64,000 nt of DNA from Yponomeuta sedellus. Its lineage: Eukaryota > Arthropoda > Insecta > Lepidoptera > Yponomeutidae. The notes beneath the pieces are model-generated. The model was not told where the DNA came from. It saw only the letters and a list, made by a program, of their open reading frames with translations, and did not search any database. How positions within the stretch are numbered: position 1 is the first letter of the stretch; each line of letters begins with the position of its first letter. Shown in pieces: positions 10,397 to 22,725 of this stretch. The stretch spans positions 8,850,868 to 8,914,867 of the forward strand of contig OW203738.1 of NCBI GenBank assembly GCA_934045075.1. Direction: 5' to 3'. The translations under genes were made by a program, and so were the position numbers.

Positions 10397-11649
10397 CTAT
10401 TATTTTCCTTTTCAGTGCGATTAGAGTAAATAACACTCACTCAACACAGTTTTACATTAAACTTTACATAAGTGCACTCTAATCATGTACTTTAATATAA
10501 TAAATGTGAAGATTTAGGTACCTGCGGTTGACTGTACGAGTGACGCGAGTTGCGTTGACACTACAACGCTGCGAGACGCACAAACTCTCGATCTCGGCTC
10601 GGATGATCGAGGGTGGATCTACACGAATTGTCGCTAATTCGTCATTGTTCTCATTAATCTCTCACAGTTCTCAGCACAACAGAAATGTACTAAGAATACA
10701 GTTATTGTCGTTTTAGTATGTAAGTTTGTCAGTCAACTCCAACTAATATAGAAATAAAAATATCTCTAACAACTGTTGCACTGACAACATAATAAGTGTG
10801 ACACTTCCAAGGACAATGACGACGACAATTTGTGTAGATTCACCCTCGAACTTGTGTAATGTGATCACGGTCAGATTTCGTTGTCTACGACGGCTACCTG
10901 ATTTAATTGTTCTGTGCGGCTACCCAATTTTCTGTTAGGTGGAAAAGGAATTCGGGCACAGAGTACCCTTAAATATCTGAAAAATTCGGGTTTGTTGTTG
11001 TTTCGTTGTTTCCAGTAGGAGTGGGTCGTTGTCCGATTTTTCGACGACGAAACGCAACCGTTTTTTCTGGAACGAAAACAGGTCCTCGAAACGGTCCTCG
11101 TTCGCAACTGGTTTCATTGTATGCGAACGAGCAAGGCGCAGAGGACGGTCAAACGAGTGCGAACGAGACGAAATCACGAAACATCGGAAAAAATTAGTAG
11201 TTTTACACAATATTAGACTGTATACTCATAGACATAAAGATTAATTTATTGTATCACAGACCAAAACGAACGGAACGAGCAAGGAGCCGACGACGACGTC
11301 GCAATGATCTCATTACGTTCTAGGCTCTATTAATATAGCACTAAAGGACATATCCGCGTCAAACAATCTAAGGACTGGTCTCGCGACGAACAAACGCTGG
11401 CACTGCTTAAGAGTCGCTGGCACTGCTTTAGATTGAAACGTAAAACGGTCCTATCGTCGCGGAACACAAAACGGTCTTATAAAACGGTTCTTCTTTGCAA
11501 CGATCACGCCTAGTTTCCAGTTGTTTCGCTGACAGATTGAAATTCCTTGATTCTTTTTCTCCCCTGTTTCGCAGAATTTGTAGACAACGTAGTTTACGGG
11601 TAATAAAACTTCCTTTTTGGTTGTGCTTGCTTTTAAAGCATCAGTCAAC
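10397..11649. other. Upstream region of the THAP gene
   Basis: No reading frame here looks real. About 11000-11510 is rich in short variants of AACGGTC and ACGAACGAG, a loose internal repetition whose origin I cannot name. A TATAAAA at about 11479 lies some 170 bases before the THAP start codon and could be its core promoter, but no other element supports this. Confidence 0.4.
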
Positions 11650-12658
11650 ATGTCTCACTGTGCTGTTCTTAGCTGTAAAACATCAATTTACAACAAGGGA
11701 CCCGGTATATCGTTGCATCCGTAAGTACTACATATACAATAATAAATTGATAAATTTGCTAGGATCAATCAACCTGCATACAGTACATTTCATTCATTTC
11801 TTATGAAACATAACCTACCTAACCTGGTATTTACTTACCTAAACACTTCGTTTTTTACAGATGTCCCACATCCACCGAAATGCGTAACAAATGGCTTCTG
11901 CTCCTTAGAAACAAATGTCCAATGCTGGACTGGACAACCAGCAAGATATGCTCCAAACACTTTGAACACAGATACTTTGACACTCAAAGGAAGTTAAAAG
12001 ATAATGCAATACCTACTCTTTTCTCTGTGGCTAATCAACCTCAAATGAAGACAATTCCCAAGGTATTTTATCTCACTGCCTTAAAATATTGCATAGCTTA
12101 CAAGACAGGTTAGAAAAAGTTACTATAACAAAAGGGTGTATGTTCAATTAGGGAAGAAATCAAATTCTTACTGTCAGCTTGTTTAATGTATGTAGCTCTT
12201 AGCTACCCTGAGACTAAACCAGTATTCATGTAATTTCTTCTTATTTACAGACTGCAGAGCTAGTCGTGAAGACTAAAGTGGACAGGCTTCTCAGCAAAAT
12301 GACTCAATCTCAACTCATGGCAGATATAAAAAACACTACATCCAAACTTAGGGAACCGCTGAATTTGAGCGAGTTTGTGACTCAAGGCTTGCAAAGTCAG
12401 TCTGATGCGCCTATGGAGGCAAAACTATGGCTTCTTATCAAAAAGCAAGATAATTTGAACACAAGGTTGATGGAAATGTTTGTTAAGAATAAGAAAAATG
12501 CAGACAGTCTGAGTAAGTCTTTGGAAGAACTACAGACCTCAAAGAAAGAGATGGAAAAGAGTATTGATACTTACAAATATATAGTAAAATGTCTACAAGA
12601 GAAACAAGCTACTTTGGAAGAGCAGATTGAAATACTGTCTGCTGTGGAGTCCAGATAA
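11650..12658 (+). CDS. THAP-domain protein with C-terminal coiled coil
   Basis: Three exons, 11650-11720, 11861-12062 and 12251-12658, have canonical GT-AG borders and join in frame to give 226 residues. The THAP zinc finger fills residues 1 to about 80. Its C2CH ligands are visible: Cys4 and Cys9 in MSHCAVLSC, then the cysteine and histidine of ICSKHF. The invariant-type tryptophan (RNKW) and an AVPT-like box (NAIPTLF) are also present. THAP domains bind DNA and are related to the P-element transposase DNA-binding domain. From about residue 140 the protein is rich in Lys, Glu, Leu and Gln (for example KKEMEKSIDTYKY) and probably forms a coiled coil. No transposase domain follows, so it reads as a small host DNA-binding factor. 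Its paralogue is unknown. Confidence 0.87.
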
Positions 12659-12712
12659 TTGGTACTATTAGATACTATTAGTTTTAAATAATAAGTTTCC
12701 TGTAAAGATAAG

Positions 12713-12718
12713 AATAAA
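12713..12718 (+). promoter_or_regulatory. Polyadenylation signal of the THAP gene
   Basis: A perfect AATAAA lies 55 bases after the THAP stop codon and before the end of the convergent PIF1 gene. Confidence 0.6.
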
Positions 12719-12885
12719 AGCTACAATTAAAGGTTGGTTTCATACAGAATAAAACAATAATTTAATTTTCTAAATAAATAAGTAGGTACCTAAATAAATT
12801 AGAACTAAAGAGACCAATTAATTGAGTCTAACTGTAAAATTTAATTTAATACATAATATTAATTGTATCTATGTCAAGCCTAATA

Positions 12886-15849
12886 TTATCTTCTCTGCAT
12901 CTGTTTTGTCAATATTTCTCTCAATTTCAATTTCTTATTAGTTTTATCAGTCAAAGGTCTTCCCAGAGGAATGATTTCCATTTGTTGCAATCGTCGTCTG
13001 AATTTCTGGTAAAATTCCAGGACATTTGGATCAGCCCATACATGACGGGAATCAAAATCCAACACTCGCAAAGTGTCCAAACTTTGGGCCCTGCTTAGTG
13101 CCACATAAGCTTGTCCAGCTTCAAATATCTTAGCCAGTGACATTTCTACACAATCAAGCGTTAGTCCTTGAGATTTGTGAATAGAGAATGCCCAGGCTAA
13201 GTTCAGAGGTATTTGTCTACGACATAATAGCGATCCATTGGCATTCTTGACATGCCACCTTTCACTTCTGGCTGTATATTCTTTCTTATTCTTAAATCTA
13301 ACTACTGGGAGACCCTCTTCAAATCTCACCACTACTCCTCTAGCACCATTGACTAGTCCTGCATTGACATTTATGTTTTTTAGTAACATCACTTGGGCCC
13401 CAATTTTCAAGACTAGTTTAGCTGGAGCTATGGTCTGCATGTCCAATATTTTAGTGGCATGATCACTATCTTGCGAGTTGAATTCCTTTTCCTCGCCTTC
13501 CAAATCTCTTAGTTTCGAGTTGTTGATCATCTTTGAGTCATTGGTGTGAGAACAAAGTCTTGTTGCAAGAATGCCATCGCTTTCTATCTTTTGTTTTGCT
13601 GTACTGATCAAACGCTCAGTAATTTCCTTTGTGACTCTTCCAATTCTTATACTGTTGAGAATAGTAACAAATTCTTGATCTTTCTGCCTGTGCACTTGCT
13701 TCAATTCAAAGCATAATTCTATACATTTGTCCCAACAAGGAGATTGGAAGCAGAATCTTTTAGCATTTTTTGTCTTGTCTACTACAGGTGGCAACTGTAG
13801 AAAGTCACCACAAAGTATAAGTTGAATGCCACCAAATGGTTTGTCATTCTTCCTTACATATCTCGCCACAGCTTCTAGTTTCTGTAAAAAAGTACAGAAT
13901 AATTATTACAAAATGTAATTTGAAGTAGCAGAAGTCTTATAAAACCTGGCCAAGTGTGTGTTGGGCCATGCACAATGTAGGGTTATGTAGAAGGAGGAGG
14001 TATTAGGTTTTACCTGTTTCACAGAATGCCTAATGACCGTTAAATCGAAAAATGGTTTTCTTACACTCACAATATTGACTCCGAGTGTATGGGTGTGCAA
14101 TAAAGATTATAAATATCTAATCTAATTCTTACTTTATTCATGTCAAAAAAGGCTTTTGTTGGTGCAATGAAAAATTCAATACTTTATAATCTATGACCAT
14201 AATTATCTCCTATCAACTTTTTGTAAAGACAAAGTTTTAGATATTTATCAATAAAAATCCTTACCTCAAAGAATGCACCATCAACCATGGAGATCTCATC
14301 AATGATCAAATGCTTGCACTTTCTCCATTTTTGAGCAACTAATGGCATCTTCATGGCCTTTTCGCAAAGATTTTCAACAGTGCCACTGCCATCCCCAATG
14401 CCAGCAAAAGCATGGACAGTTGTCCCACCTGAAAAGTGTAATGTAATTATTAGTTGCTAGTCATATAACGAAACTATTCATTTTGAAAAGTAGGAAAGTA
14501 TTATAGCCAAACAACATTCAGAATGCTTAAAAACCTATTTAATGGCTAAAAATTTCACCCATGCCGGGATTCGAACCCGCAACCTCTGGCTAACCGTGCC
14601 AGCGCTCTACCAATTGAGCCAATGGGCGACTCACCGGCATCAGTGAAATTTCGAACCTCTTTACACTATTCTCTGTATTACGTACAGGCAGCGACATCTA
14701 GCTGAAGCAAATTGCATCACTTACAGCCCCGACTACCTACTTTGCAGTTACGTTTTACGTCGGAACTATATCACTGTACCCACATGATTATACTATTTTT
14801 ATTTTTAATGCACTAACCCATGCTAAGGACAAATTTAAAAACCTATTTAGAGGCTAAAAATTTCACCCATGCCGGGATTCGAACCCGCAACCTCTGGCTA
14901 TCCGACCAGAGATAGAGCGCTGGCACGGATAGCCAGAGGTTGCGGGTTCGAATCCCGGCATGGGTGAAATTTTTAGCCTCTAAATAGGTTTTTAAGTTTG
15001 TCCTTAGCACGGGTTAGTGCATTAAAAATAAAAATAGTATATTCAGAATGCTCTCTGGCCATTGCAAAAAAAGAATGGTAAAATATTTTGGTTTTTCTTA
15101 CCAACATGGCAAGCAGCAACTCCAGTAGACGCTGTTGCAACTGTGACGTCAGGAGGTAAGGCTGCCACTATTCTTTTTAACAGAAAACTCTTTCCTGTAC
15201 CGGCAGATCCAGTAAAGAAGATATTTTTTCCACCTTGACAGGCATCTAGAACCCTTTGTTGCTCTGGATTAAGTGAACTTGTGGCAGTTAAAGGTGATGG
15301 CGAGTAAAGTTTCTTAGGTGCCGGCCCTCTGCCTTGCTCTTCATTTTTCCGTTTCTTAGCAGGTGGGGAAGGAGTTGTGGTAGTAGCTTTCGGGATTTTG
15401 GACTTGGCTTTTTGTAGGTCAGTGACTGTTACGGGACTGATTTCTTCAAACGCCTGAGCTTTGCCGCTCAGTAACTTTGATCGCATCGTCTGCTTCGACG
15501 GCGTCGTGTTAGACTCCTTCTCGCCAGTCATTTTCACAAATATGGTACGCAGAAATGATACGAGTTTAATCGGGGGAGCGTTTGTAAGAAACAGCGTGCA
15601 ATTGGCTTCTTGAAACTTTATGCTCGCTTTTCCTTCGGCCATAAACTTTTTAAAGACATTGATGCCTTTTAGGGCAAGCCGTATCGCCGCGTGTTTCTCG
15701 GTTGTTATCTCCATGTACATTTCACGAAATTCATTCCGAATCAGTCGCAGGGAAGCAGTCTTGTGGCTTACCTTCCGGACGATAGATCCTTGGGGTGATA
15801 ACCACTCCACGTTTACGCCGCATGATAGAAAAGATTCTCCAGTTTCCAT
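12886..15849 (-). CDS. PIF1: PIF1 family 5'-3' DNA helicase
   Basis: Three exons on the minus strand, 15849-15102, 14428-14265 and 13881-12886, join in phase to give 635 residues, close to human PIF1 (641). Visible motifs are Walker A GSAGTGKS and TASTGVAACH near the end of exon 1, HAFAGIG and Walker B LIIDEISMVDG in exon 2, and KLEAVAR, CGDFLQLPP, LVNGARGVV and the late SIHKSQG and YVALSRA in exon 3. The N-terminal half keeps the ISPV segment of animal PIF1. The enzyme unwinds G-quadruplexes and forked DNA in nucleus and mitochondria and restrains telomerase. I start at METGES because it aligns with the family's N-terminus; an in-frame ATG at 15972 would add 41 residues. Intron 1 carries a composite SINE. 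The gene faces the THAP gene tail to tail, 227 bases apart. Confidence 0.95.
14528..15040. mobile_element. Composite fold-back SINE (family C) in PIF1 intron 1
   Basis: A 513-base unit flanked by a 12-bp direct repeat ATTCAGAATGCT (14516-14527 and 15041-15052). The left part is one family C SINE in minus orientation. The right part (14791-15040) is a near-perfect fold-back: arms of about 105-110 bases around a centre of about 31 bases, made of the SINE tail plus half of its tRNA head in both orientations. The single pair of target duplications shows that both parts entered together. Confidence 0.82.
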
Positions 15850-16134
15850 TTCTGTATAATTTGAATGTTTTAATTCATAACAAAAGACTAAAAAAACAAG
15901 CACGAAACAATAAACCGACGCGCGCGCATCATTTTCGAAAATTAATGATTTGTGAATGTATGACAATGACATTAGTATTTTTTATTTTTTAGCATGTGTT
16001 GCCATTTCAGTGTAGAGGTCATTGATATTGAACGTCAGTGTTGTCATGATTTTGATTTTTTTGTCAGGGTGCACGGAGCGTTATAAAAAACCTGTGGTAT
16101 GAACGGGCCTATTCGGATCGGGCCACGATAACGA
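15850..16134. other. PIF1 5' region
   Basis: This is the 5' untranslated and promoter region of PIF1. The minus-strand frame stays open up to an ATG at 15972, so a longer N-terminus cannot be excluded. No TATA box was seen. Confidence 0.4.
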
Positions 16135-16372
16135 TAGTTAGTTGGACCTAGACCGACATTTCCGCATTTCATAGTTGGGCCATTGACCGTAGCAAGTGCT
16201 GAGGAATATTAATACTTCAGTTCAAGGGTTTCCCCACGATGGTTTCCTTCACGTTAGAGTCGTATTGGTACTACAACTCGACCAATGTAGGTACTTAAGT
16301 TCATGCCCGGATTCGAACGCCCGACCTTTCGATTCAGAAGCCGGCGTTCACCGCTACGCTACCGCTCTCCCA
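16135..16372 (-). repeat. tRNA-headed SINE, family A
   Basis: On the minus strand a tRNA-like head (GGTAGCGTAGCGGTGAACGC near 16370, then GGTCGGGCGTTCGAATCC) is followed by a body that shares with 56693-56960 the stretch around AGCAAGTGCTGAGG. The match is diverged. Confidence 0.65.
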
Positions 16373-16524
16373 CGATACGTTACGAACAATGGTTACTTAC
16401 GAGCGATCGACCCAACCGTATCCGTAGCATGCCGTGGCCCACTATCGGTTTCCCATCACTGATTTAATTAAAATTAAATGTGATAAGCGTATTATATTCT
16501 TTTGCACTAACCCGTGTAAAGACC

Positions 16525-17007
16525 GCAGTACACAATGGCCCATGCTGGCCCACTGCTCGCCATTGCCAATTGTAGGCCACGATCAATTGCTGTTCCCACA
16601 ATGGCACGTGGCTCATTTCTGTCTAGCAAACCACTTGCGATGGACGTGGAAGTAGTTGCGACCGTAGCTATTTATTTATTTACTATTTATTTATTTCATT
16701 TATTTACAAGTATTTCAGAAGTATGTACAACAACAAAGTTATTTAAAAAAAAAAAGGCGCAAAATTACGGGCTCAGATTGATATAAATCAAAAAACTTGA
16801 AGGTCAATGACTGAACGTTGGGCCACTGTGTAACCAGGGATGGGCCACGCTACGCCACGATCCTTTGAAGTGTGTGTGTGCCCAAAAAACCGACAACTGT
16901 CCGATTGCGCGCCACGATAGGCAATTGTCCGCCACTGCACACCATTACCTCGAGTACACAATGGCAATGGCGAGCAGTGGGCCATCATGGGCCATTGTGT
17001 ATACTGG
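16525..17007. mobile_element. MITE with long terminal inverted repeats
   Basis: The left arm (16525-16566) and right arm (16963-17007) are inverted copies of each other over about 42 bases, sharing CACAATGGCCCATG and CCCACTGCTCGCCATTGCC. The interior has no coding capacity and includes an AT-rich (TATT)n stretch at 16668-16712. The superfamily cannot be named because the exact ends and target duplication are unclear. Confidence 0.6.
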
Positions 17008-18956
17008 CCGCATAAGGACAATGTAATTATATTTTAATCCCAGCTTGAGATAATAGAAATGCTTTCCCATGAGGAACGAAGATACCGTGAAGGTTCACCG
17101 ATAAAAACTTACTTGAACCTCAAAATAATCGCCAAATAAATCTTCTTAATGTTTTATTAAATTGCAGTTTTCATTTTATCTCATTCCCGGAGACAGGCTG
17201 TCACTGGCGATGGTTAATAATTCATCGGTCGATCGTAAACGTGGCTAAAGATAAACAGACTGTTCATACAAATAGCGCAGCTGCGTATTAGGTAAGTTCG
17301 CGATGAAACTCGGGAGAAGTGCAATAGAATGAGCTTATTACTTATAGGTAGAGGCAATGTGATTTAATCCAGACCAAAAAACTCTAGCCATTTGCTATAC
17401 TGTAAAAGGCCTCAGTCCAATATGTTTGAACTAACAAGGTAGGTACAATTAGACCTGAGGTAAGAAGAGAGAGATAGACTTAAAGTCAAAGTTTTCAAAA
17501 CAGATTGTAACAGTTTTTTTAACTTAAAGTTACATTACACTAGAATCGTCTCCGTTAACATTATTTTAATAACAGACATCTTTGTCTTCCAAATAATCCT
17601 CAATATTAATTAGGCTTTTTGCCAAGAACGTGGCCAAAACATCCTTGTTTTTTGCACAGAGTACCTATGCCAAAGTTTTTAAACCGCGTCGGTGATAAGT
17701 CTAAATATCTTGAGGAACCTTATTGTAGAACCGTATAAAGTTTTACCGTTTTACCCGTATACAAGGTTCTTCAGTACCTTGTTAAGTCAAAATAGTCAAT
17801 CTCTCATACATCAGACTGGCGGAGATGAATGTGACATGGTTCTAACGTGTTCACATGTTAGTGCACGCGACTGTACATAAGGTGTGAGTATTCTCTTTCG
17901 ATGATTTTGTGAGTATTCTCTTGGCTGTGTGTGACACCCACGAAGAGCGGGCTGAGGTCCCCCTCCCTTCCTACGGCACTGCACAGCGAACGAAAATAGA
18001 TTATTACATTACAATATTCCATACGACTTCATACTAACGTCGCACCGCATCGTATGTTATTTTAATGAACGATTTACGGCGCTCTCTTGGAAAGTGCGTT
18101 AAGAGTTACGACACTTTTGAAATATCTGACGGCAGTAAATACCTATAGATACGTATGTATGTACTTAATTGTACAGGGAGTAATATTCATTGATACAATC
18201 CGAAAGGCAATAGTACTCTCCAGAACCTCGTCAATTTTGAGGGTTTATTTGTCGGTTTATTGGTTCCACTTCGACGAGCACGCTTCTCAAAACTAAAGGA
18301 CTGTAAGTAGAGGTCCACTTTGATATAGTAATTAGTCCAGGTCCTTATTGTTTAGAGGTAAATACGTGTAGAGAGCGATTGATTAGTTCGAGTAACTAGA
18401 AGCATAGTGAAGTGATTAGAGTGATTAGAAACGGGCGTGTTTTTTTTTTTAATGGACTGCGTGTATTTGGATACTATCGATAGCCATGTCCGGCGCAAAA
18501 CGCAAACACGTTGACAGCAGCAGAGAGTTTCATACAAGTTACTGCTAAAGTAATTCGTGGTACATTTCGTAGCTCAGTTTGTGGCTGAGTCTACGTCAGA
18601 GTACCTATACCAAGAATTGTAGTTCTATGATACAGGCCCCTGCTAGTTAGTGTTTAGATTTTATCGCCGCGGAGGTTCGTTTGTGTTGGTTGGAAAAAAT
18701 GGCGACGGCTAACCACTGAATTTACAAATACAGCCTCTAAAGAGACTCTCTGAAACTTTTATGTAAGCTAAACGTAGTCGAGCGCCTGCGATACAGGATT
18801 TCCTAGTGCAGCGCTTAATGCTAATCTTATGTTGTTTTCCGTAATCTGAAATAAATGTTTTGTATTTTTTTTTTCTAAACAGAATTGGACACCATCGCAC
18901 TACACACCTGCACTAATCACCTGCACTCACACTAATTTGTACAGCAGTTGGGGCTT
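17008..18956. other. Intergenic, no gene seen
   Basis: I found no coding exon, RNA gene or clear repeat. The longest frames are under 70 codons with no recognisable sequence. Confidence 0.4.
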
Positions 18957-19026
18957 CGTGGCAAGTGGCAGTCCTTGGTCTCTGCCTACCCCTCTGGGAT
19001 ACAGGCGTGAGGTTATGTTATGTATG
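18957..19026 (+). repeat. Dispersed repeat (likely LINE 3' end)
   Basis: The segment around GTGGCAAGTGGCAG, then CTCTGCCTACCCCTC and a T-rich end, recurs at 47203-47275. Its short conserved 3' portion fits the tail of a non-LTR element, but the family is not identified. Confidence 0.5.
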
Positions 19027-19777
19027 TTGGGGCTTCGTTAAAAAATGGCACAAGACTCTTCTTAAATGCCTATTATTATAATTTATTGCACACGAAATAT
19101 TGAACAGGCATAACTTAAAAAATAATATAGAATTGTTTCAAGAAGAATGCTATGTTATGTACACTCCAATAAATACTTACCTACCTAATTAAAATTAATT
19201 CGAGGACCGTTACCAAAGAAGATTCGTCTAGGCTCTCCGTACGTAATGTAACACGAAAGGTATTCATGGTCCTATCCTATTTAATTTTGTTTTTAGGCAC
19301 TTACGTATTATACCGCTGATACACACAACACAGAGCCTGAAAGCAGTACTGTGCAGAAACCTCGGGCATAGCCACATGTTATGACGTCATACGCTGGGCA
19401 GACGACCGTCTCATTAGGAGCAAGCAATGCTTCAGGCCTGCATAGTAGAGTTGTAGACTGCGACACTAACCAGGCGTCGATGGCATGTGATCGAATGAGA
19501 TCATCACTCATTTCTTTGATACTGTCCAGTCGAATCTGGGTTAACTCGACAGTTTATGATTTGATGTTCCGGCCATTTTCTTTGAAAGTGACGATTGATG
19601 CTCTCCAGCTTAAACTGGTAGGTACTTACACGAGGCAACACGGGGGCTGGTTGTTAAATTGAAATTCCTTACATTCCATCCAACATAAAAAATGACCTAC
19701 TAAGTAGGTACCTACGTATAGTCTGATGTTATCTTAGTAGGTGAAAGAATTTTCATAAACTGTGTCTAAAACACATA

Positions 19778-20027
19778 GGGCGAGATAAATAGTCGCTTCT
19801 AAGAACGAGTCTTAGCGAAAGCACTTGCTTAAGAATCGATTTGCCTATCATAGACAGTATTTTAGCACTCTCTTAGTCGCGAAACCCGAACTAATTCTTA
19901 GCATTGGCCTAGGAAAATGCTTAGCTAAGCAAACATCTACTTTATTACTTAGCTAAGTTAGCCTGAAGTAATGCTTAGGGAAGCTTGAGCACGGACTTGG
20001 GCTAAGCAACGACTATTTATCTCGCCC
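19778..20027. mobile_element. 250-bp MITE with 18-bp TIRs and ATA target duplication
   Basis: The ends are perfect inverted repeats GGGCGAGATAAATAGTCG, flanked on both sides by ATA (19775-19777 and 20028-20030). A GGG start and a 3-base AT-type duplication suggest the PIF/Harbinger group, but this is inference. The interior is non-coding and itself rich in CTTAGCTAAG-like short palindromes. Confidence 0.8.
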
Positions 20028-20639
20028 ATAGGGTAAACGGTAGGTGGTCGATCTACAAGTCGACGGCTAAACAATAATATTTCTTAATGATTCGCTATAC
20101 TCAATATAACTATGATAGCTAATCAACTTTGCGTCTCGCAGGATAAATACTTACGTAGGTAAACTTTTTGGTTGTATTTATCTAATTTTACATTTTGGAT
20201 TTAGCACCACCCTTAACCCTTAATCCAAAATAGTAGGTACCTTAGTTGCTAAAGAAGAGACGACGTTTATGTTCTCAGGTTGATATTTCAATAATCCGAA
20301 GGATACAATAATATTTTATTATCTTTGAAGAGGGCTAAATGCGAGCGGATGCCGCCACTTAAATATTTCAACGCCACCGCACAATCCTGAATCCCGGAGT
20401 GTCTCTGCGAATTTTCCAAATATTCCGTTCTGCACAATGATGACGGAATTAAAACCCAGATTATGATAAATTCGCATTAATTGCATGCGATGACGTAAGT
20501 ATTATACTTTAAAATGTCCTTAACTGCCTTAATTAGACAAGCTACGCAGCCAGGCCAATGTAGTACCAACCACAGACAGATTTTCAGATTTCGAAGAACA
20601 TGCGAACCTTTTAGAGAGTGCGAAAATGTTGGTTCCTGT
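20028..20639. other. Intergenic, no gene seen
   Basis: AT-rich sequence without recognisable coding or repeat structure. Confidence 0.35.
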
Positions 20640-20888
20640 TATCAACCCTTGTATGTCTCCACTGCTGGGGCACGGGTCTCTTGCTGTATCGCAGGAAGTT
20701 TAGGCCATACTGCACCAGGGGGCCAAGTCCGCGTTGTTGGAGGATTGTAAGACAGTTGCGGGCCTTACTGTCAGAAGTTATCAAGCCGCCCAAGGGGCCC
20801 CTGACATGGCTTAACGACTGCCATTATATGACAGCCGGCACCAACGGCTTAAGTGCCCTGCGAAGCACGGAAGCGGATGGGATCGGAC
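20640..20888 (+). repeat. Dispersed repeat E
   Basis: One of at least six copies of a repeat containing CACTGCTGGGGCACGGGTCT, then GGAAGGTTAGGCCATACT and AAGTTATCAAGCCGCCCA. Others are at 22567-22725, 23838-23930, 38598-38830, 43257-43445 and 51490-51790. It looks like the conserved 3' part of a lepidopteran non-LTR element. No reverse transcriptase frame is attached. Confidence 0.7.
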
Positions 20889-21930
20889 ATAGCTTAGGAC
20901 ACATAAACTGACTTGTTACATTAACTGTACGATTAGCATTACTATGAGGATAAGTAAGAGAATTCTCAAGTCCGTGCGACGTTGTTGCGACCATTATCAT
21001 CCCTTGCATTTTTTGTTGCAAAGTCGGTAAAAGTTTATGACTGTTAACTGCACAGACATAGTATGCAAGTCCACCGAAACATCCACGTCCAAACCCACAC
21101 ATTATGCGCTCGCAAAATGTGACAGTCCGCTAATTCTGTCCCGTCTCGTGTGGGCAGTTAAATGGACGCATTCGTTTCCTGTATCGATCCCTTGTGCGCC
21201 CGCGCTGCGCGGAGACGTTAACAAATGATGAGAGAGGCCTCGTTAGCACAAAGATGCATTTTAACGATCAATGGTATGACAGGTATAGTACTTGCACTGT
21301 TTTGAAAATTACCAAGATGTAGGTGCATGACGATTAACAAAGGTCTGACTGAAAATGTCGTCTCTATCAGTAGGTATTTTGATCTCTTCATCTCCATCTA
21401 GCTAAGTTGCTCTAATAATATGTAGATAATACTAAGATCTCACGTTCAGTCTCGCCGAGTCGAATCATTGACTAATATGAAACTACTATTGACTATGAAA
21501 CTAGGTACGTCTATTGACTATGAAATTGCAAATTACAGAGTCGCCTTCGGCTCAACTCTGCTCTAATAGACGTCAGGCTTTACTAATATTGACTCCATAC
21601 TATGTGAAAGAAGACACCTGTTACGCGTTGGTCTCGGCTTCAGTGTAGTAGGTAATGTATAGTTCTTTTAACGGATGCATCGGAGACCCCCCGCAGTGAC
21701 TACGACTTCGCTCAACGTAGGTTTGTATTATTTTTCATAAACTCATTCTTCGAAATATGTAATCAGTAAATAGTTATTGAATCCTAATTAAAACGGTTAT
21801 AGGGTGGTACCATTAACCACAAAGCAATAACAAGCAGTTAGTCTTATTAAAAAACATTCTACTAAAACACTCCAAAAGGCGTTTTATATATTTTATCTGT
21901 GGTTACGTTTTTCAAGTGTTGTAAGGAATT
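20889..21930. other. Intergenic, no gene seen
   Basis: No convincing exon. A motif ATTGACTATGAAA occurs twice near 21490-21530, too short to interpret. Confidence 0.35.
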
Positions 21931-22112
21931 ATTATATTTGCACTAACCCGTGCTAAGGACCATTTTTAAAAACCTATTTAGAGGCTAAACAATTTCACTG
22001 ATGCCGGTGAGTCGCTCATTAGCTCAGTTGGGAGAGCGCTGGCACGGATAGCCAGAGGTCGCGGGTTCAAGTCCCGGCATGGGTGGATATTTTAGCCTCT
22101 AAATAGGTTCTT
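21931..22112 (-). mobile_element. Family C SINE with inverted termini
   Basis: 182 bases flanked by TAAGGAATT (21922-21930 and 22113-22121). Both ends carry the same sequence in inverted orientation (ACCTATTTAGAGGCTAAA and its complement) around a tRNA-like core. The AT-rich tail (GGGTTAGTGC then AATATAAT on the minus strand) marks the 3' end. Confidence 0.75.
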
Positions 22113-22566
22113 TAAGGAATTCTGTTCTGTGAACCTAAACCATCAACCCACACCTAAACTGCAACGGTAACTTTGAAGCATGTAACGGTAACAATGAAGC
22201 AGTTAATTTTAGGTGGATGACTAACAGTTCCTCACTTAGGAAAGAGTTACGTTACCTATTTGCTTAGGTACCAAGGTAACTATCCTCAAATCATAAAGAC
22301 GAACTCATTAAAATCTGAAAGTATTTAAGTATTATGATTGAATTTAAAGTAAGGAAATACTTTAAATTACCTACTTTAAATTCAATGGTATTATGGAATA
22401 GTGTAGGTACCAACCTCAAACTTCTACGAATTTCGTGAATAGAATCAGGTGCATGACTCGTGCGGCACGTGAGTTCTGCAGTTACAAAACAGTATTTTTC
22501 AAAATAACACTAAAACATCCCTTCGACCACAGAAGTGGCAGGCAGGATTATAATATTTTTATCCCG

Positions 22567-22725
22567 GGGGACTGCCATTACATGACAGCCGGTTAACCAC
22601 CAACGGCTTAACGTGCCTTGCGAAACACGGCAGCCGTTAAGCCATGTCAGAGGCCTTATGGGCGGCTTCATATCTTCTGAGTAAGATTTACCACTGTCTT
22701 ACAATCCTCCACCAACCCGGAGTTA
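22567..22725. repeat. Repeat E, rearranged into two orientations
   Basis: The left part (22567-22630) is repeat E in plus orientation and the right part (22620-22725) is an adjoining section in minus orientation. The junction is a head-to-head join of two fragments. Confidence 0.55.

Noticed and set aside
22010..22085. A tRNA gene with intact A and B boxes
   Set aside because: The anticodon loop (ACGGATA) lacks the usual T before the anticodon, and the same core recurs in at least six inserted copies with target duplications.
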